From: Talinum fruticosum
Lineage: Eukaryota > Streptophyta > Magnoliopsida > Caryophyllales > Talinaceae
DNA length: 64,000 bases
Direction: 5' to 3'
Assembly (NCBI GenBank): GCA_021018815.1
Contig: JAITYX010000004.1
Span: 2,605,501 to 2,669,500, forward strand
Numbering within the stretch: the first letter of the stretch is position 1; each line of letters opens with the position of its first letter. Below the pieces are notes generated by a model. The model had not been told where the DNA came from. It saw nothing but the letters and a program-made list of their open reading frames with translations, and did no database searches. The position numbers and the translations under genes are program-made. Below, one piece after another: positions 15,895 through 30,879 of this stretch.

Positions 15895-17444
15895 ACCACT
15901 TGATTTTGTTTCATTTTTGGTGATATAGCATGCATATCATGGAAGCCTGGGGGCAGAATAGTAAGTTTGCTCTGCAGACACCACATGGCGCTGTGTGGTT
16001 GGGCGGTGAATGCTGATGCAGGGTGGCATTAGCAGATGTTTTACTTAGCATTATGTATTGTCACAGGGAGTTTCATATATTCAAAAGGGCAAACTTGTAT
16101 CAGTTGCTGAAAGCTAATTTCTGACAAAAAGAAATCATATAAAGATGATGTTATCATATCAAGTAGACCCAAAAATTTTCCTTGCTCTATGATGATTGTC
16201 TTTGATAAGTGTCCTTTTCAGGATCACTATTGGTATTTCATGTCAGACAAGCAATCAAGGGATATTATCATCAATTTCTTGCCCCAACATAGAACTCAAT
16301 CATGCAAGCTAAAATTGAGCCCCCATACTCCATGCAAGCAGGACCCATAATAGGAGTTGTTGAAACTTTAAGAATGGTGGGCCACAACTTACTAGTGGTC
16401 TAGAATGCTTTCCAATCAATGCAATGTTGACTCACATAGCCCATGTTCGGTGTAAGCTGACATACAGTTGTATAGTAAGAGTGATATATATAAGGGTTGA
16501 ACCCGAAGTTGGCTCAGACACCTTTACAGATTTTCCCATGTTCTCAATTCAAGTCTCATCTCCATGCAGAGTATCCCCATATGACCACTTTTGAGACACT
16601 TCAAATTAGACCAAAACAAGGAGAAGAAACCCTTCACATTAGCAAAATCCTAATATTCACACCTGCAAATACCTTGATAATGTGGTGCATATATGTATAT
16701 AAGATTGCAGACAAGAATATGGTATTAACTACTAGTAAACATAGCATTTATTCAGAAGAGTATTAGCTACACTAGAACATAGAAACTATCACATAAATTA
16801 CAGATGAGACACCCCCCCAAATAGGCTTTGGATTGCTCACATGCAGCCAACATTTTTCAACAACCAGCAAAACAGGAGTTCAGATGCAAGTTCTCAAGGA
16901 ATAGAGATCACGTCCCAAATCCCCGTTCCTTGATGATGCCTCATCTTGTTCCTGAGTCACATGCACCAAAAAATGGAGTCACGGAATTGCTCAAAAGGCA
17001 AGGGGTTAAGCTAGAAGTTCTAGAATACGAAAGCTAGCAAATTGAGATGACAAGACCCAGGAAACAGGTGGTTCAGGTTACGTTAAGGTAAGATTCATTC
17101 AATGTTTGTGTGTCGTGTCTTTCACGTAAGATATTCTTCACATATCAGCTTTTCTAGGCTTGCTATACAATCATTTGCTTTTAACCATGGTAACAATGAA
17201 ACTAACTTGGAAAACAGAAAAAAGAATGAAATGTCCACAACCCTTATTGAAGAAAAGAGATACTAAAAAATCCTGATTTCAGTCATGCAACTTTCAGAAC
17301 CACAAGTACCGGCTCTGTTAAACTTCACTTAATTCCCACCATTTATTCAGCCTCCAACAACAGCCTGGGTCTGGCTAATAAACAAGAACGTCTAACAAAA
17401 ATGAAGCTTAATAAAGCAGATACCTGGACAAGGAAGATGAATAA
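15895..17444. other. Convergent spacer between BAHD and response regulator
   Basis: This is the 3' flank of two genes pointing at each other. I see no further gene and no clear repeat. The 3' UTRs of both genes must lie here but I cannot place their ends. Confidence 0.5.
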
Positions 17445-20400
17445 TCATACTCGCTTAAACATAGCAGTCACAACATCTTCCAAGGAGCCAGCATCACCAA
17501 CGTAAGTACCAAAAGGCCTCCCTGCCAAGTCTACTCTGGAACTATCAAGCAATTGGTTATGCTGTGTGGCTAAGGAATCAAATCTAGGCTGCCCCATAGA
17601 ACTAAAACTCGCATTTCTATGAAAAACTGTGCTCGTGCTCTTTGGATCTGCAACTGGTGCACACAGGTATGCACCTTGAGGGGCCATTGCAGAGTTTACT
17701 GAGCCATCTAGAAGATCGACTTGGTTAATTGAATCCAGTTTGTGGTCATCCCAAACTTGTTTTGGGGCATAATTCATGTTTTGGACCATACTATTACTAT
17801 TGCTCATCAATCCCCCTTGGCATTGTGAATCTAATCTCGGAATGTTGGGTGAAATTTCATGCACTATATTCTCCATGGGGTTGACAGGAGTTGACTGGGA
17901 CTGGACGGCAGCAGGCCAACTGCTATTACACCTATTATGATCCAGCAAGTTAGGAGGAGTATCTGAGTTTAACCCGAAAGTTTCGTGACCTTTTCTATCT
18001 TGAGCATTCCCTTGCATTGTCACTGAATTGTTGGGATGGCTGAGAAGAGAGTTGTTTGAACCACTGAGAATATTATTCTTCGCATCTGAGAAGTTACTTG
18101 AAACAGAGAAAATCCTGGCACTGTCACTTGGTGGGCAGAGCTCTTCCACTCCCATAATACCCTTCCTTGTGTGAAGCTGATCAAATTCCAACGAGGTTGG
18201 CATCCCTTGAAGTACAGTCCCTGTCTGATCCCCAGGCAACAAGCTGGGCTGGAATTTTGTGCAGTCAGTAATGGAGCTCCTCGGGATTTGACTATGGCCC
18301 AACTGGACCATCCCAGAAGGAGCGAGCCCATGAAGGCCCAACCCAGCTGGGGTGTTCAGTCTTCCAAGCACACCAGCAGGTGGAAGGGATCTGAAAGCAT
18401 TGTTCTGAAAGTGCGCAGAGCCACCATTGAAGTTGTGGAAATTCATAGAGTTCATCCGGAGGTATGGTGAATCAGGACCGCCCAAGGCAGCAACCATGTT
18501 AGCTTGCTGGTTAGCCACAGAGCTTATTCTTTTTAAATACAGCCTATATTTCTGCATTATCATAAAGTGACAATGTAAAGCCCAAATGTGTTAAATAAGG
18601 TCCTGTTAGGCCTGAAATATGGAACGATGAGAGGTCAGGAAACTTGCCTGGAGATGGCTGGCCACATTTTCTCTGGTAAGATTTTTGACATTCATTCGCT
18701 CCAGTATTTTCTTGGGAACAGCCTCTGCATTCAATACACAGTAACACAGCATCAATATGATGAGTTATTATTTTTCAAAGAAAAACAGAAATCCTGCAGA
18801 GACAATATGCATGGAATGAAAGGCCAAACCACTTAAGATGCTAGATGCCATGCCAACTTGACTCAGCTAGGCAGTGGCAAATTGAAAACTTTGTATAAGG
18901 GTGTCCCACTTTTGAATATTACAAAATTTGACAAGTACCAAGTGATTTATGGCTGTCCTCAGAAAATCTTAAGGATTGTACAGAGAATTTTTTTAAAGCA
19001 AAATTTGGCTAACAGGCGCCTAGGACACCTGCCCAATCAACTAGGTCCACCCTGTGGCTAGGTGTCCAACAAATATAAATGTCTACCTGTCTAGGTGTCA
19101 AAACGAAACTTCAAGTATAGGTACTTACAGCAAAATTAAAAGTAACATGGTATGAAATTACGCCCGAGCATATTTTTTTGTACTAACGTTTTCCCAAAAG
19201 GTTGATGCAATAGCATGCTACAGCCCCTGTACTATTGCCAATAGCATGACCCTAAGGCATCTCGAAACTCTTGATGGCTCTAGAATCAGACATGGACTAT
19301 CGCAAGCCTCATCATGCACTCTCAAACTAGCTGATTCTTTGACACAGAAACCTTATGATCCACATTAAATGTCAAAGGTACTGAATAGGCCACTATGTTT
19401 CCCATCTTTGATCTCCAAATTGAAAATATGCTAAATAAAATAAGAAACTAGATAGGGGAACTTATGAGAATTCTCTAAGACCATTAATAGGGGAATGAGA
19501 CAGAACATACTGTCAAGGCCCAGCTGATTAACAGCTGCAACAAACTTGCGGTGCAACTCCACAGACCAAACAACCCGAGGTTTCTTCTGAGTGGAAGGAT
19601 CATCATCCTCATGTTCATTCTCATCTTGTTCATCATCATCTTCTGAATTCTGATCCTTTCGCTTCTTACTGAGCTTTGAGTCAGGGTCAGAAGCTCCATT
19701 TCCTGATCCATTTCGTTCACCAGAATTTCTATCCTGGGTGCTGCAGCTGTTTCGATCTCTTGAGTCAAAGTTCTTTCTCCTGATTACATGCTGCCAGATA
19801 TTCTTTAGCTCCTCCATCCTGACAGGCTTCACCAAGTAATCACAAGCTCCATGAGTAATGCCTTTCATAACAAGCTTGGTATCCCCATTTGCAGACAGCA
19901 CTGCAGAAAACAAATATACACTCTTTAAGACAGGGGAACTGGTCAACCATTGCCTTCCAAGGAATTATCCAAACTCAAATACAATGCCCAAATCCATTTA
20001 ATAAAATAATAATTAAAAAACAAGGTTTAGAAGTTCCAGCATTAAGTCTATTTCCAGAAAAGGATATCATTAAAAGGAAACAAAACGCAAGTTCTCCAAA
20101 TAAAACCAAACCAGTAAATATCTTCTACATAAAGAAGGAACAAATTTTACTTGATAAAAAATCTAACATTACAAACAAAGTAGACAAACTAACTCAGCGG
20201 ACCAAGTGACATGAGTCTGTGTATCAGACAAGAAAGATTGACACCGATGTTTGCCATACTCAGCCTGACTAAAATTTCCTTTTAAGAGACCCGATCAATG
20301 TATCAGCCATTTTCTGAAAAAATTCTGTTACTTTTTACTCTAAGATTAGGGTGGAGTGTCGATGCTCTTGTGAGTTTATTGAGAATGTTGAATACTCAAG

Positions 20401-21609
20401 AATGAAGATATCAAGTAACACGCACCATACCTGACGTCCCATTCCTAGCTAAGCTATGATACACAGTCCTAATAGCAGAAGATGCAATAAAAAATTTACA
20501 CATCAAAAGGAAGGAGTTGTTATCAACTTATCAATCAAAAAACATGGATGTTAATGGCTTCAGCAACTTACTTATGACTGGCAGGTCCATTTCAAGCCCA
20601 ACGAGCTCGAGCAGCTTAAAACCATCCATGTCTGGCATGTGTACATCACTAATGACAAGGTCAAACTTGTCCTTGTTTTCTCTCAGCATCTTCAGGGCTA
20701 CAACAGCTTGGCTTGTAGTTGTCACTACAAAGTCGAAAACACTCATACATGAGAACTATTTTTAGCTAAATAATTAGACAATGCTATGTATAATAAGCCT
20801 TCTAACCCTAATTTCAGATATAACATGAACTTCAAAATCGTAGCACTAGCCATTTTATTCTTCACCAGTTTCATAGTAGCCATTTTATTCTTTCACCAGT
20901 TTCATACAGATCTAAATTGCTAAGTTGACCAAAGTGAGGGTTTTTGTTTTTTTAGGGGAGGGGGAAGACTTCAATAGATTTCTCAACAGTACTCAGGGAA
21001 CTGCAGGTTCACAGCAAGAAAATAATACTAATAAATTGAATCAAGGCATTTAATCAGAAGGTTGAATCAAGTAATCAACAAAGAAAACAAATGCAAAGTC
21101 AAATTGTTGAAAATAACGCAGATATCATTTACTAAATGACACAAACAGGAAACTAAAAAATACATTCATATTTAGAAATCTCAAGCAAAGACAAATCCTT
21201 AAAACGAAGAAATTCAGGAGATATAATCACTCAAATCACAATTTCAGTATAAAAAACTAATTAAATATGGACGAATCCAACATCCCATTTCTACCATCGG
21301 AGAGAAACTCGATATCATTTAAGCAAATTGAGAGCATCAAACAAGAGAGAGATAGTAAATGCATCTGCGATGACTACAATCATTCACAACGAGAGAAGAA
21401 ATATGGGCCAAAACCACCAAATCAAACAACCCATCATAAAAACTCCTCAAAATCCCATGAAAAAAAGAAGGAATCTAACCATGATATTGACACTTTCTCA
21501 AGAGAGTCTCGAGAAGTTTAAGGCAAATGGGGTCATCGTCAACGGCCAAAACACGCATGCCCACCGGAAACTGGTTACTGGGTTCATCTCTCCTTCGCTC
21601 CACAGTCAT
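17445..21609 (-). CDS. Type-B response regulator (ARR-B), five exons
   Basis: A nuclear transcription factor of cytokinin two-component signalling: a phosphorelay acts on the receiver domain and the GARP domain binds DNA. Exons in gene order: 21480-21609, 20572-20724, 19511-19900, 18648-18724, 17445-18551. Phases close and give 618 residues, normal for the family. The receiver spans about 18-135: acidic Asp24-Asp26 in [10 protein letters not shown], phosphoacceptor Asp70 in [12 protein letters not shown], and Lys119 in DYLVKPVR. An acidic linker follows. The GARP/Myb-like domain (about 201-256) starts [15 protein letters not shown] and ends [16 protein letters not shown]. The C-terminal half is Asn, Ser and Gln rich, as in activation regions. 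Intron 4 has a GC donor (CAG|GCAAGT). The ATG at 21609 precedes [15 protein letters not shown]. The C-terminus ends on AMFKRV; another small exon is possible. Closest relatives are the ARR1/ARR2/ARR12 group; I do not assign a number. Confidence 0.95.
18552..18647 (-). other. GC-AG intron in the response regulator gene
   Basis: On the minus strand exon 4 ends CATCTCCAG and the intron begins GCAAGT; the acceptor is ATAATGCAG before AAATATAGG. The join yields the invariant SHLQKYR motif in frame, so the GC donor is real. This is the usual form of plant GC-AG introns, with a strong match elsewhere in the donor. The intron is only 96 bases. Confidence 0.9.
20845..20907. repeat. About 32-bp tandem duplication in response regulator intron 1
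   Basis: The unit AGCCATTTTATTCTTCACC followed by AGTTTCATA occurs twice in a row; the second copy has one extra T in the TTC run. No role is apparent. Confidence 0.75.
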
Positions 21610-22160
21610 CTTCTCGCACAATAACGGCCTGAATCGGAGAAGAAACAGAAAAGAAAACCAAAATTCTTCTCTTTTGAATGTATCAACTCTGTTTTTCCCT
21701 GTTCTGGAATAGAAGAATTTAGCAAAAGGGGAGAGAGACAGCAGTAAGAATTAGTTAAGGTCACTATCTAAACTGAGAGAGATTTAGAGAATTTATTTGC
21801 AGGGGAAGAGAGAGAGAGAGTGAGACAGAGAAAGGAAAGAGAGAGAATAATGGAACGGATGGATGGAGTGAAAGAGGTAAAAGAAAGATCTTCCAAGGAA
21901 GAGAATGAGAAAGAGCTTTGAATTGGGATTAGTTTTATGTAATAAATTTTTGCTTTTTTGGGTGCCTTTCTTCTCTGCCTCCTGAGCATTAATTATGGTA
22001 ATTACTGATAAATTGGGTATTAAATTTTTGAAAATTATATGGAATCTTAACCATATATAGCCTCTGTTAAAGCTGGGAGAAGCATGCAACCAATCTGACC
22101 TATACTGAAAGTGGTACTCCTTTACCTTTTCCTACCCTTCTCTCTCTCTCTCTGTTTAAG
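21610..22160 (-). promoter_or_regulatory. 5' UTR and promoter-proximal region of the response regulator
   Basis: On the gene strand this holds long CT-rich tracts (GA-rich on the plus strand, about 21799-21845, and CT at 22139-22152). Pyrimidine-rich leaders like this are common in plant promoters and 5' UTRs. I cannot fix the transcription start. Confidence 0.4.
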
Positions 22161-25100
22161 GGCATTTTTCCTCACTTAATACAGAAGATTGGTGATCATT
22201 AAATTTGATTTCAGAATCTAGAAACAAGAAGGGACCTATGTTAACAACTCTATCAGCCTAGAGTAGGGTTCTAAATTATCCAAAGTCGACTCCACCGTTC
22301 TTTGGGTCGGCTCTGTAAAAGCTCAAATCATGTTTAATATTATCAAAGTTGGATGCTTAGCCAGCCAAATCTAAACTTAGAAATTTGAACTTGAACCCTA
22401 CTTTACCAAGCTTGGCTCGATTTTGGTCATGCCAAATCTAGCGACGTATAGGCCGAACTCAAATCGGCCGCATCTTATCTTAGGGGGCAACTAAATGCAT
22501 TTGTATGTTTTTATTATTGCATCAAATTAGAGTGTGATTTGTAATCTCTTCCATTATGCTGCTATAATATTGCATATTTATTATAAATCTTGTAATTTAA
22601 GTTTTATTTATACTCTTGTGGTTTTTGTTTTTGTTTACCTTGGAAGTTATCATAGGCTTTAAAATAAGCAAATAAGAAAACGATACAATAAGCAAATAAG
22701 AAAACAATACAATGGTTAATGAAAAACCACCACCTCGATTATGCTTTTAAAAAACGTAAATAAGAAAAGAGATACATATCATTTAATGTTATTTTTTCAT
22801 TTTTAAAAGAAAGAAAATTTACTATTTTGAATTATGTGAAAAGGATATGAACACCAAAAATCTGTATGAAATTAATAATATTTTGGATTTGGTCGACTTA
22901 TAACTTACCAAGGACATAACTCAAGATATCAATTTACATATGTACAAAAATTAGATCACACAAGCTTAGATGAATAATGCCCTATGCATTATGAGCCTCT
23001 AGCTATTGGTATCATTACTCAGTCTTTATTAAGAAAATCACCGTAACTTTTTAAAATTATCTACTTACGAAATCTCCCTCCAAATTCTACTGTTATATTA
23101 TCCTACTATAATCTAGTATCATATGTTTTGCTACTTAATAATACTATATATTACCTTATTAGCTCTTATAATCTAATTCAATGATTATTTTTACGAAAAA
23201 TTATAATTTGAAACCATTTAAGATAATTTTTTTAATGAATTATTTATATCTGGATAACATATTTCATAGTAGGTGATGATTGTGATGGTGATAAAAGAAA
23301 AACAAAAAGAGTTTGTAATACTACAAATAAAGAGATTCTATTGTAGATTTGTTCAAAAGTAGAGGAAGGAAAATACATGGGAAAAGCATATGATTTGCCA
23401 TATTGAATTAAATGTCACATATAGAGTAGGTATTAGCGATCAGATGCCTATGGGGGGTACTTTGAGCTAACCCTACCCCACCTATTTAGCTTAGCTGAGG
23501 TTGTTCTCTTCCACCCTTTTTTTTAAAAAAAAAAACTTCCTTTGCTCCATTTGTGGCATCAAAGGAGCCGAGCCTAATTTAGTGCATACCAAATAGGTCA
23601 AGTGAATAGGTTATCATTTTAGATTTTGTCTGATTATTGCTGCCTTGCCTAAGAAATGGGCAACACGTCAAAATTTTTATTGTGCATTTCTATAATGTAG
23701 TTTTCTTTTTGAAGCAATTCCGCAACAATAACAATAATATTTTAATATGAATTATATTTGAGGATCTTGTAAAATTTAAATGTAGATAATTTTATATTTA
23801 TAGGTGTCATTGTCTATGAAAAACTTTGGTAAATTAATAGAAAAATATAAGCCAAATACTAATCAAAGACTTCATTATATATATTAATTAAAAAATTGCA
23901 TTATTTATGTATGAATTATAGTCTAGTAAAATTATGTAAAAATGATACGAGGGTAAAATATATTTTAATAGTTAAATATAAGATGCTTGAAGTATTTTAG
24001 TACTTATTTTTCTTAAATAAGGTTTCTAGAATTTCATAAATGAAAAATATATATGACGTGAGAGTTTTAACTCCCTTAAAGTCACTAAACTTTAATAATG
24101 GATTATCAAAGACCAAAAAACAAAAGTAAAATGAGGATTTTTGGGTGCAGATAATCCAAACTTTCGAGATTAGATGTCAATAATGCAACCTTTAGAAATA
24201 CACCTTAAAAATCCAATTTTCGGGTCTTTTTACTTACAGTAATCCATATATGAAGGAATACTATTGTTTTTTGTCCCCAATTCCAACTCACCCTTAATTT
24301 TTGTTTCATGCAAATTATTGAGAGTATCCTAATATTCAAACCCCAAAGTTTCAAAAATTTGGCTTATTTCCGTTCAAAAACTTTATTTATTTGTTTATTT
24401 CACAAATAGTAATTTTTTTAGATAAATACAAAGAGTAGTTTTAAATATTAGCAAGGAATTTAGTTGGGAGTTACATTGGCCAAATAAAACGCAACTGTAA
24501 ACGGGAGAAGGCTGAGGTGGCAACTTTCCCCGTTATAATTGTCATGATCATTGGCACCAATTATTGGCTCCCCATTTCTCCAAAAATACACCTTTGCCCC
24601 CCCAATCCTGTGGCCCCCACATTCGTTAATCGAGAGAGAGGGAGGTTGTTTTTGTTTTTCAGTGAGATGAAAAAAGGTTTTTGAAATTTTAAAAAGGTTT
24701 AGGGCGTTGGATTTTTCTCGAGTTTATGCATAAAAAGATTGAGCTTTAGGTCGAAGTAAGGGAACTCTCTTACTTCTATACTTTTATGGAAAACGCATGC
24801 CATTTTTCTTCTGGAAATGCTGTAGCACCTTATTTTATTATTTTTAAACAAACATTACATTTTTTAATTCTTTTTCTCGTTTAGCATATTAAAAAAAACA
24901 TTGAGGAAAATGATTTTAAAGTTTCAAATAATTAATTTATATTAAGTTTTATGCTTTGAAAAGGAGTATATAACTTTTGGCATTCATAAGGAGGAATGCA
25001 TAAAAACAAAGACCATTTGAACTTAGAATGAGTAAATAATTTATTGCTTAAATCAATTGATATCTTAATTTATTTTATATTTGAGATATAAAATTTCATA

Positions 25101-26067
25101 AATACTATTCTAAGTCGCTTTTAAATTCGTTTATAATAGTACACAAGCTAATTATGCATGTCATATGAAAATATTCTAGGTACAAAATTGTTCAATAAAT
25201 AGTGATTTTTTTGGAAAATGATGGAAAAGAATGATGTCGTATTTTAGCTAGTGAATTGTAAGAGCTTGCCCATTTGAACCACATGAACTAAGTAATTAGC
25301 GGTAAAAAGTTGTTCAAAAAACGTGTATAAGAGCGATAAAGAACGGTAAAAGTTAGTTATAAGCAAGTAAATAACAATATACTATCAGTACATATAATAA
25401 TGAGAATAAAAAAGCATACATGATGGTTTATGTAGTTCAACACTCTTCCCTGTTAAATAAGTTTTGAAATTTGAATTTGTTAATGAAGAAATTATATACT
25501 GAAAATCTATAATCTTTGTGTACCAAGAACAATCCGACTTCCATAATCAAAAACAAAAATAATAGAGAAACAAAATGCAAAGTGATGTTGATTTGATTTT
25601 ATGCTGATTTGATTTTTTCTCTAATATAATTTCCAAAATAAGGAAGGAGTTAATTCTTTAATATTAGAGAGATTTATTTGTGCCGGCCAATATTGAAAGA
25701 ACAACTAAAATGAGGTTGGATGGGAGGGGAAAAATGTGAGCTTTGCCACCTTTAAGTACACATGGAGTGAGATGTGTGAGGATGGGGTGAGCTGTCAATA
25801 CATTAACACTGATTATTTTTCAATCATTGCTTCAAGATCAGTCTTTGATGACCTTGATACAACATAGGATTACTAATTAATCAACCATTTTTTGGATCTA
25901 GAAATGTCACTTCCTTCCTAACCATACTTCACTTCATGTTTTTATTTTGAAGTACTAAGTGGGGGTAATATATAGTACTATTATTTTTAAGAGTAGTGCT
26001 AAATAAATCGACATAAAATGTTATAGAAAAAATAAATTGAAATGAGCTAAAATAAGCTCAAGCAGCA

Positions 26068-26168
26068 GCAACAACAATAATAATAATAATAATAATAATA
26101 AATGACTAAAAAATAATAAGTAATAATAATAATAATATCGACTATAATAATAATAATAATAATAATAT
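26068..26168. repeat. AAT-rich trinucleotide tracts
   Basis: Two runs of AATAAT units separated by a short non-repetitive stretch. The block sits just upstream of a sequence ending CAAACGTGCCCTA, an end typical of plant hAT MITEs, so it may be internal to a degraded MITE. Confidence 0.8.
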
Positions 26169-27116
26169 GTTATTATTAGCGATTATAACCGAAATGAGTT
26201 GTTATAGTAAAAACAAGTTAAAACGAGCAAAAATAAATTGAAATGAACAGAAAACGAAAATAAATACTAATATACATGTCAATTCAAACGTGCCCTAAAA
26301 GTGCAACTAATAGTCTTCTACCGTCAAGAAGGATGACAGTTGATAATTGCTTTGCATTATGTAGGGAAGAAGGACAAGATAATTGCAACAACATGTTATT
26401 CCAATGCCCTTTGTCCAATGAGGAATGAGGGCAAATCTTGTTTTGGTAAAAAATGAATCACACATAGTGGGATTTTAAAGAGGAGATGAAATGGTTCAAG
26501 GCAAAAATGCAAAGGTAATTTCCAAGGGAGTAGATGGTTGAGAACTTCGTGCAACTACCGTGTATGAAATCAGGAGGAAGCATTGTCTTAAAAAGTTTCA
26601 GAGCAAACACAGAACACCAACTACCAACATCAAGCAAATTCAATATGTGTGTTGCCTTCGAGCAAATAATAGAGTGCTAAGTCGAAGTGACCTTATACGT
26701 GCTAGCTATCTTAACATATATGTACTTGAACTTTCAAAATTTTAGGGTTATCAACACTAATTATTTGCTTTGTCTAAAAAATAATTTTATAATCATGGAT
26801 TTAAGGTTTCCACATGCTACCACACTAGTGATCCATAATCTTAGACAAATTTATTTTTAAAAATAAGGAGACTTTTAACATTTAGAAAGGGGTTTTTTTT
26901 TTTTAAATAAGAAAATCTTTTAAAAAAACAAGGGAAGAGCAACAATTGAGAATTCATGCAAGTGATGGACCACATATCTGATCAAACAGTACATGTACAA
27001 GGAAGTAGGCATGGTTCTAAAATAGTACTGTCCAGGGAAAACTTTAGATGACAATATTGGGGTTGGGGGAGGAGTTGTTGGGATTCACCATTAGCTTATG
27101 TAAATGCATCTATTTC

Positions 27117-27224
<108 letters not shown>

Positions 27225-29516
27225 TCCAATTCTACAGCATATGCCTTGTTAAGGAACCAAAAAGTACTTTATTGTAGTTTATAATTGAATAGATATGGTT
27301 TGATGAAAAGAAGAAAAATCAATACATATTATTCCATCTTTTGTGTCCTTTTTCATGCTTTACGAGGATGCTGCATTGAATTCAGATTTTAGAGGTTATT
27401 TAAAAGTTAGGATGAGATAAAATTTCATTAAAAAATTACCCTCACTAGAAATGGCATAATATTGCATTGCATCACAAAGCCCTATGGTTGGGACAGTAAA
27501 ATATCCACATAAATTTCAAAATCAATAATTGTTTTTAAAAAACAAACAAGATTAATATCTTGCTAACCATAATAAAAATCCTTACTGTTGGTATTCGAGA
27601 TAGTATTGAGTATGATTGACCATATATCTACAAATAGTTGGTCAACAAATTATGCAAATCTCTTCGCACAAACTTTTAGAATATAATTTATAGGCAAAAA
27701 TATTCTCTCCAGAACATGATATAGCCGTTATATTTAGCCAACTTCAAAGAAAATGATACACAGTATAATATCTTCTTTTATGTGACATACATATATTAGA
27801 ATAGCCACTAGTTTTGACAAATAATTTATTTAAAATTAAATCATTATATTAATCTAAATCATTATATAATTTCTCATACAATTTCATGAAAATGACACAT
27901 CATGACCTATACCAAAACACATATTTGACATTAGTTCATACACTTTACCAACAAATTTTCTTTTTATTTTTTGAAAAAAAGGATATAAAAGAAGAATAAT
28001 TAATTTTATAAGTGTTTGACATTTTCAAAATGGAGGAAGAGAGCAGGAAGCTTCGTGTTCTCCAGGAATAATGCTGCATCCACAATACGAAATGAAAGCA
28101 GACAAGATCCACCACTAATCTCATCCTTATCAACAAATTAATGATGGTAATTAAATATTAAAACCCCTTTGTGAATAAATAATTACGCAAATTTAAGTAG
28201 GTTAAACTTTAGAAAGCACTGCCCAAATAAATTATAAAAAATTTAAATTCTAAATAATAATAATAATAATATAATTACATAAAGCTGTTTTCTTATTCGC
28301 TACACAAGATTCACCTTTGTTGTAAAATCTTTGAGATTCCATTTGCTTTCTTCAAGTCACGTGCGTGACGTAGCTTTATCACCAAATCAATTAACTCATG
28401 CCACAAATAGCGTACTAAAAAAGAAAAGAGAGAAACAGAGACAGAGAGACCTCAACTGATCTGGTTAGGGATAAATTATTAGCTGACTAGGATAATATTA
28501 TTTTCAAAGTAAGGCATAAAATATGATGATTTTATAAAACTAACAACTATGAATCGTATCTGACGTGGACTATAAAATATGTGAATTTTAATTATTAGAA
28601 GTATAAAAATTAATTATATTTAGAGATCAATCTCTAAGCCTGCATTTAAACTTTTATATTAAAAGTAATTGACTTTTTACTGCAATAGAAATACATTCTC
28701 CCAAAAATATATGTATGAGATATTTGTTCACCGATAATATTTTAAAATCATATTTAAGAACATATATTGTTCAATAAGATAGCAAATCTCCTTATTTTTA
28801 ACAAATAAAAGATATAAAAGGAAAACTATTATAATTTTAGATTTATAAACCGTTAAAAATTACAAATTTATATTATAATATACGAAGATGTCACCTTAAA
28901 ATCAAGGGAAAAGTAGACGAGGGGTTTCAGTAACACAAATCCAGGCTCACTGGATGAAGCTATCCTCCTAGGCCACACCCAAACCATGAGTTTTGCCTCA
29001 GACTCCTTTCCTGGGGGTCCATCAAATTTTTCTGGCCTTTTCATCTCAATACATGGGCCTGAATTCCCAACTTCTCAACTGGGCCATTGGGTAGTGTAGA
29101 TTCTTTCAAGACTCCCAACTCGAGGCCATAATGCCAAACTTGAAGGTCCCCAAAAGTTTTGACATGCGGGATATAAAAAGGGCCTGTGGTCTTCTTTAGG
29201 TATGTTGGATTCTGCGACTCGTCTTCTTAGCTTCTGGTGAATAGTGGTGCCGGTCATATGTATCTGTTGTGTAATCGCTTGTATGGCAACTTTTGCCACT
29301 CCAATAATATGTTCATAATCACCAATTACTAGTTTTAAATGATAAAACAAATAGATCCTAGACACACACCCCTCTCCTAAGGAACTGTAAGGAAACAATT
29401 AAGGATTATTGTTTGCAAGTTGTGATCAAAACTTTTGCAAATTGAAAGATTTTTTATGCGACATCTTTAGTTCAAAGGGAAGTATTAAAACTTGCTTGAA
29501 AAAGGCTTGCGTTATC

Positions 29517-29626
29517 AAGTTTCATCCATAGATTTTCAAGGTACCGTAGAGATTTTAAACATACTTCAGAAAAGTTTCATCCATAGATTTCCAAGGTACC
29601 GCAAAGATTTTAAACATACTTCAGAA
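29517..29626. repeat. 55-bp tandem duplication
   Basis: Two head-to-tail copies starting AAGTTTCATCCATAGATTT and ending AACATACTTCAGAAA, with a few substitutions between them. No role is apparent. Confidence 0.88.
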
Positions 29627-30879
29627 AAGAGATGAGATAATGAAAATACCCCATAATGAGATTATAACTCATTCCAAATTGGAAAAAGTATGTCACAAAG
29701 TTGTATTTTTCACTAAAAAGAAAGAGATATTTGAATAGGAGGATAGTGGAGAGAGTAAATTATTTTGTAGTACCAACTATGTATTATGTATAATTTTTTT
29801 AAAAAAGAAGTCAAAAATTATATATATAAAAAAAGAAGGGACTTATAATTTTGCATCATTTAATCAAGGGCACGCTTAGGGTTTTGTAAAGTGATGATGG
29901 TGGCATCATTTTGGTCCCTTTCTATAGGCTGGCAAGGGGTTAAGTGCAACTTTACATCTTTGAGAGCTCCCTTTTGGTTTTGCCCTTTGATTGAGATGAG
30001 AGCAAAAAAAGAAACTAAAAAACACACCACCTTATCTTGAGCCTCAAGTGGCATCCCTTGATAAAAGGGATATTCCCTTTGAGTTGAGATAAGTAGCTAA
30101 GTCATTGGAACTCAATGGTCCTTCATGCACTTTACACTCTCACAAGGAGAAACACCATATTCCCTTCTCTAATAGTACCTCCCCAAGGTACATCCAAGAC
30201 AAGTGAATCTCCCGACAAATTGGCTAACACGGATTAAATTTATGAAAATGAGATCAGTAATAGAATAAGAGTTTTATATAATACTCGATTTTTCGTGAAA
30301 TTTAAGTTTACTTAACTTTATCCGTGTTCATGACAGACAAACTCATTCGAGTTAACATTATAAGATATCAATGCAAAACTATAAATATTTAAATGGCCTA
30401 TCAAACATGCAAAATGCTCTCTTTTATAAGCTTAAAAAGTTATTATCAAGTATAACAAAATGACGTTTGAGAAAGAGAAAACTGGACTTTTCCCTTTCCC
30501 ACACAAAGATTAACACATTCAAAACCTATAGCACAATTAGTGCGTTAAAAAGCAAGAGTGCAAGAGCAAGCAAATTCTTCAAGATACTTGTTTGCACGCA
30601 AAATAACCCAACTTGCTTAAACAATAACGCAAAGAAATGTAAATGTCTTCATCAAAAGCTTGTAACTTTAGTGAGAAAATCAACTTAAAGAATCCAATCT
30701 AGAGCTCTCACATCTCATTTCCCATCCATGGACCGAACAAAGAGGGGGAAAAGGCAAAGGCAGGCTTAGTCAGGCTAAGGATAAGAAATAAAAGCGCGGT
30801 TTGTTTGCTCTCCAGCAAGGAATATTGCATCATTAGGAAATTCTTGTGTGACTACAACTCAAAAAACAGTTTAGACGTC

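Noticed and set aside
29075..29398. 107-codon open frame on the minus strand
   Set aside because: No recognisable domain, no splice context and no neighbouring coding sequence; composition is not convincing enough to call a gene.
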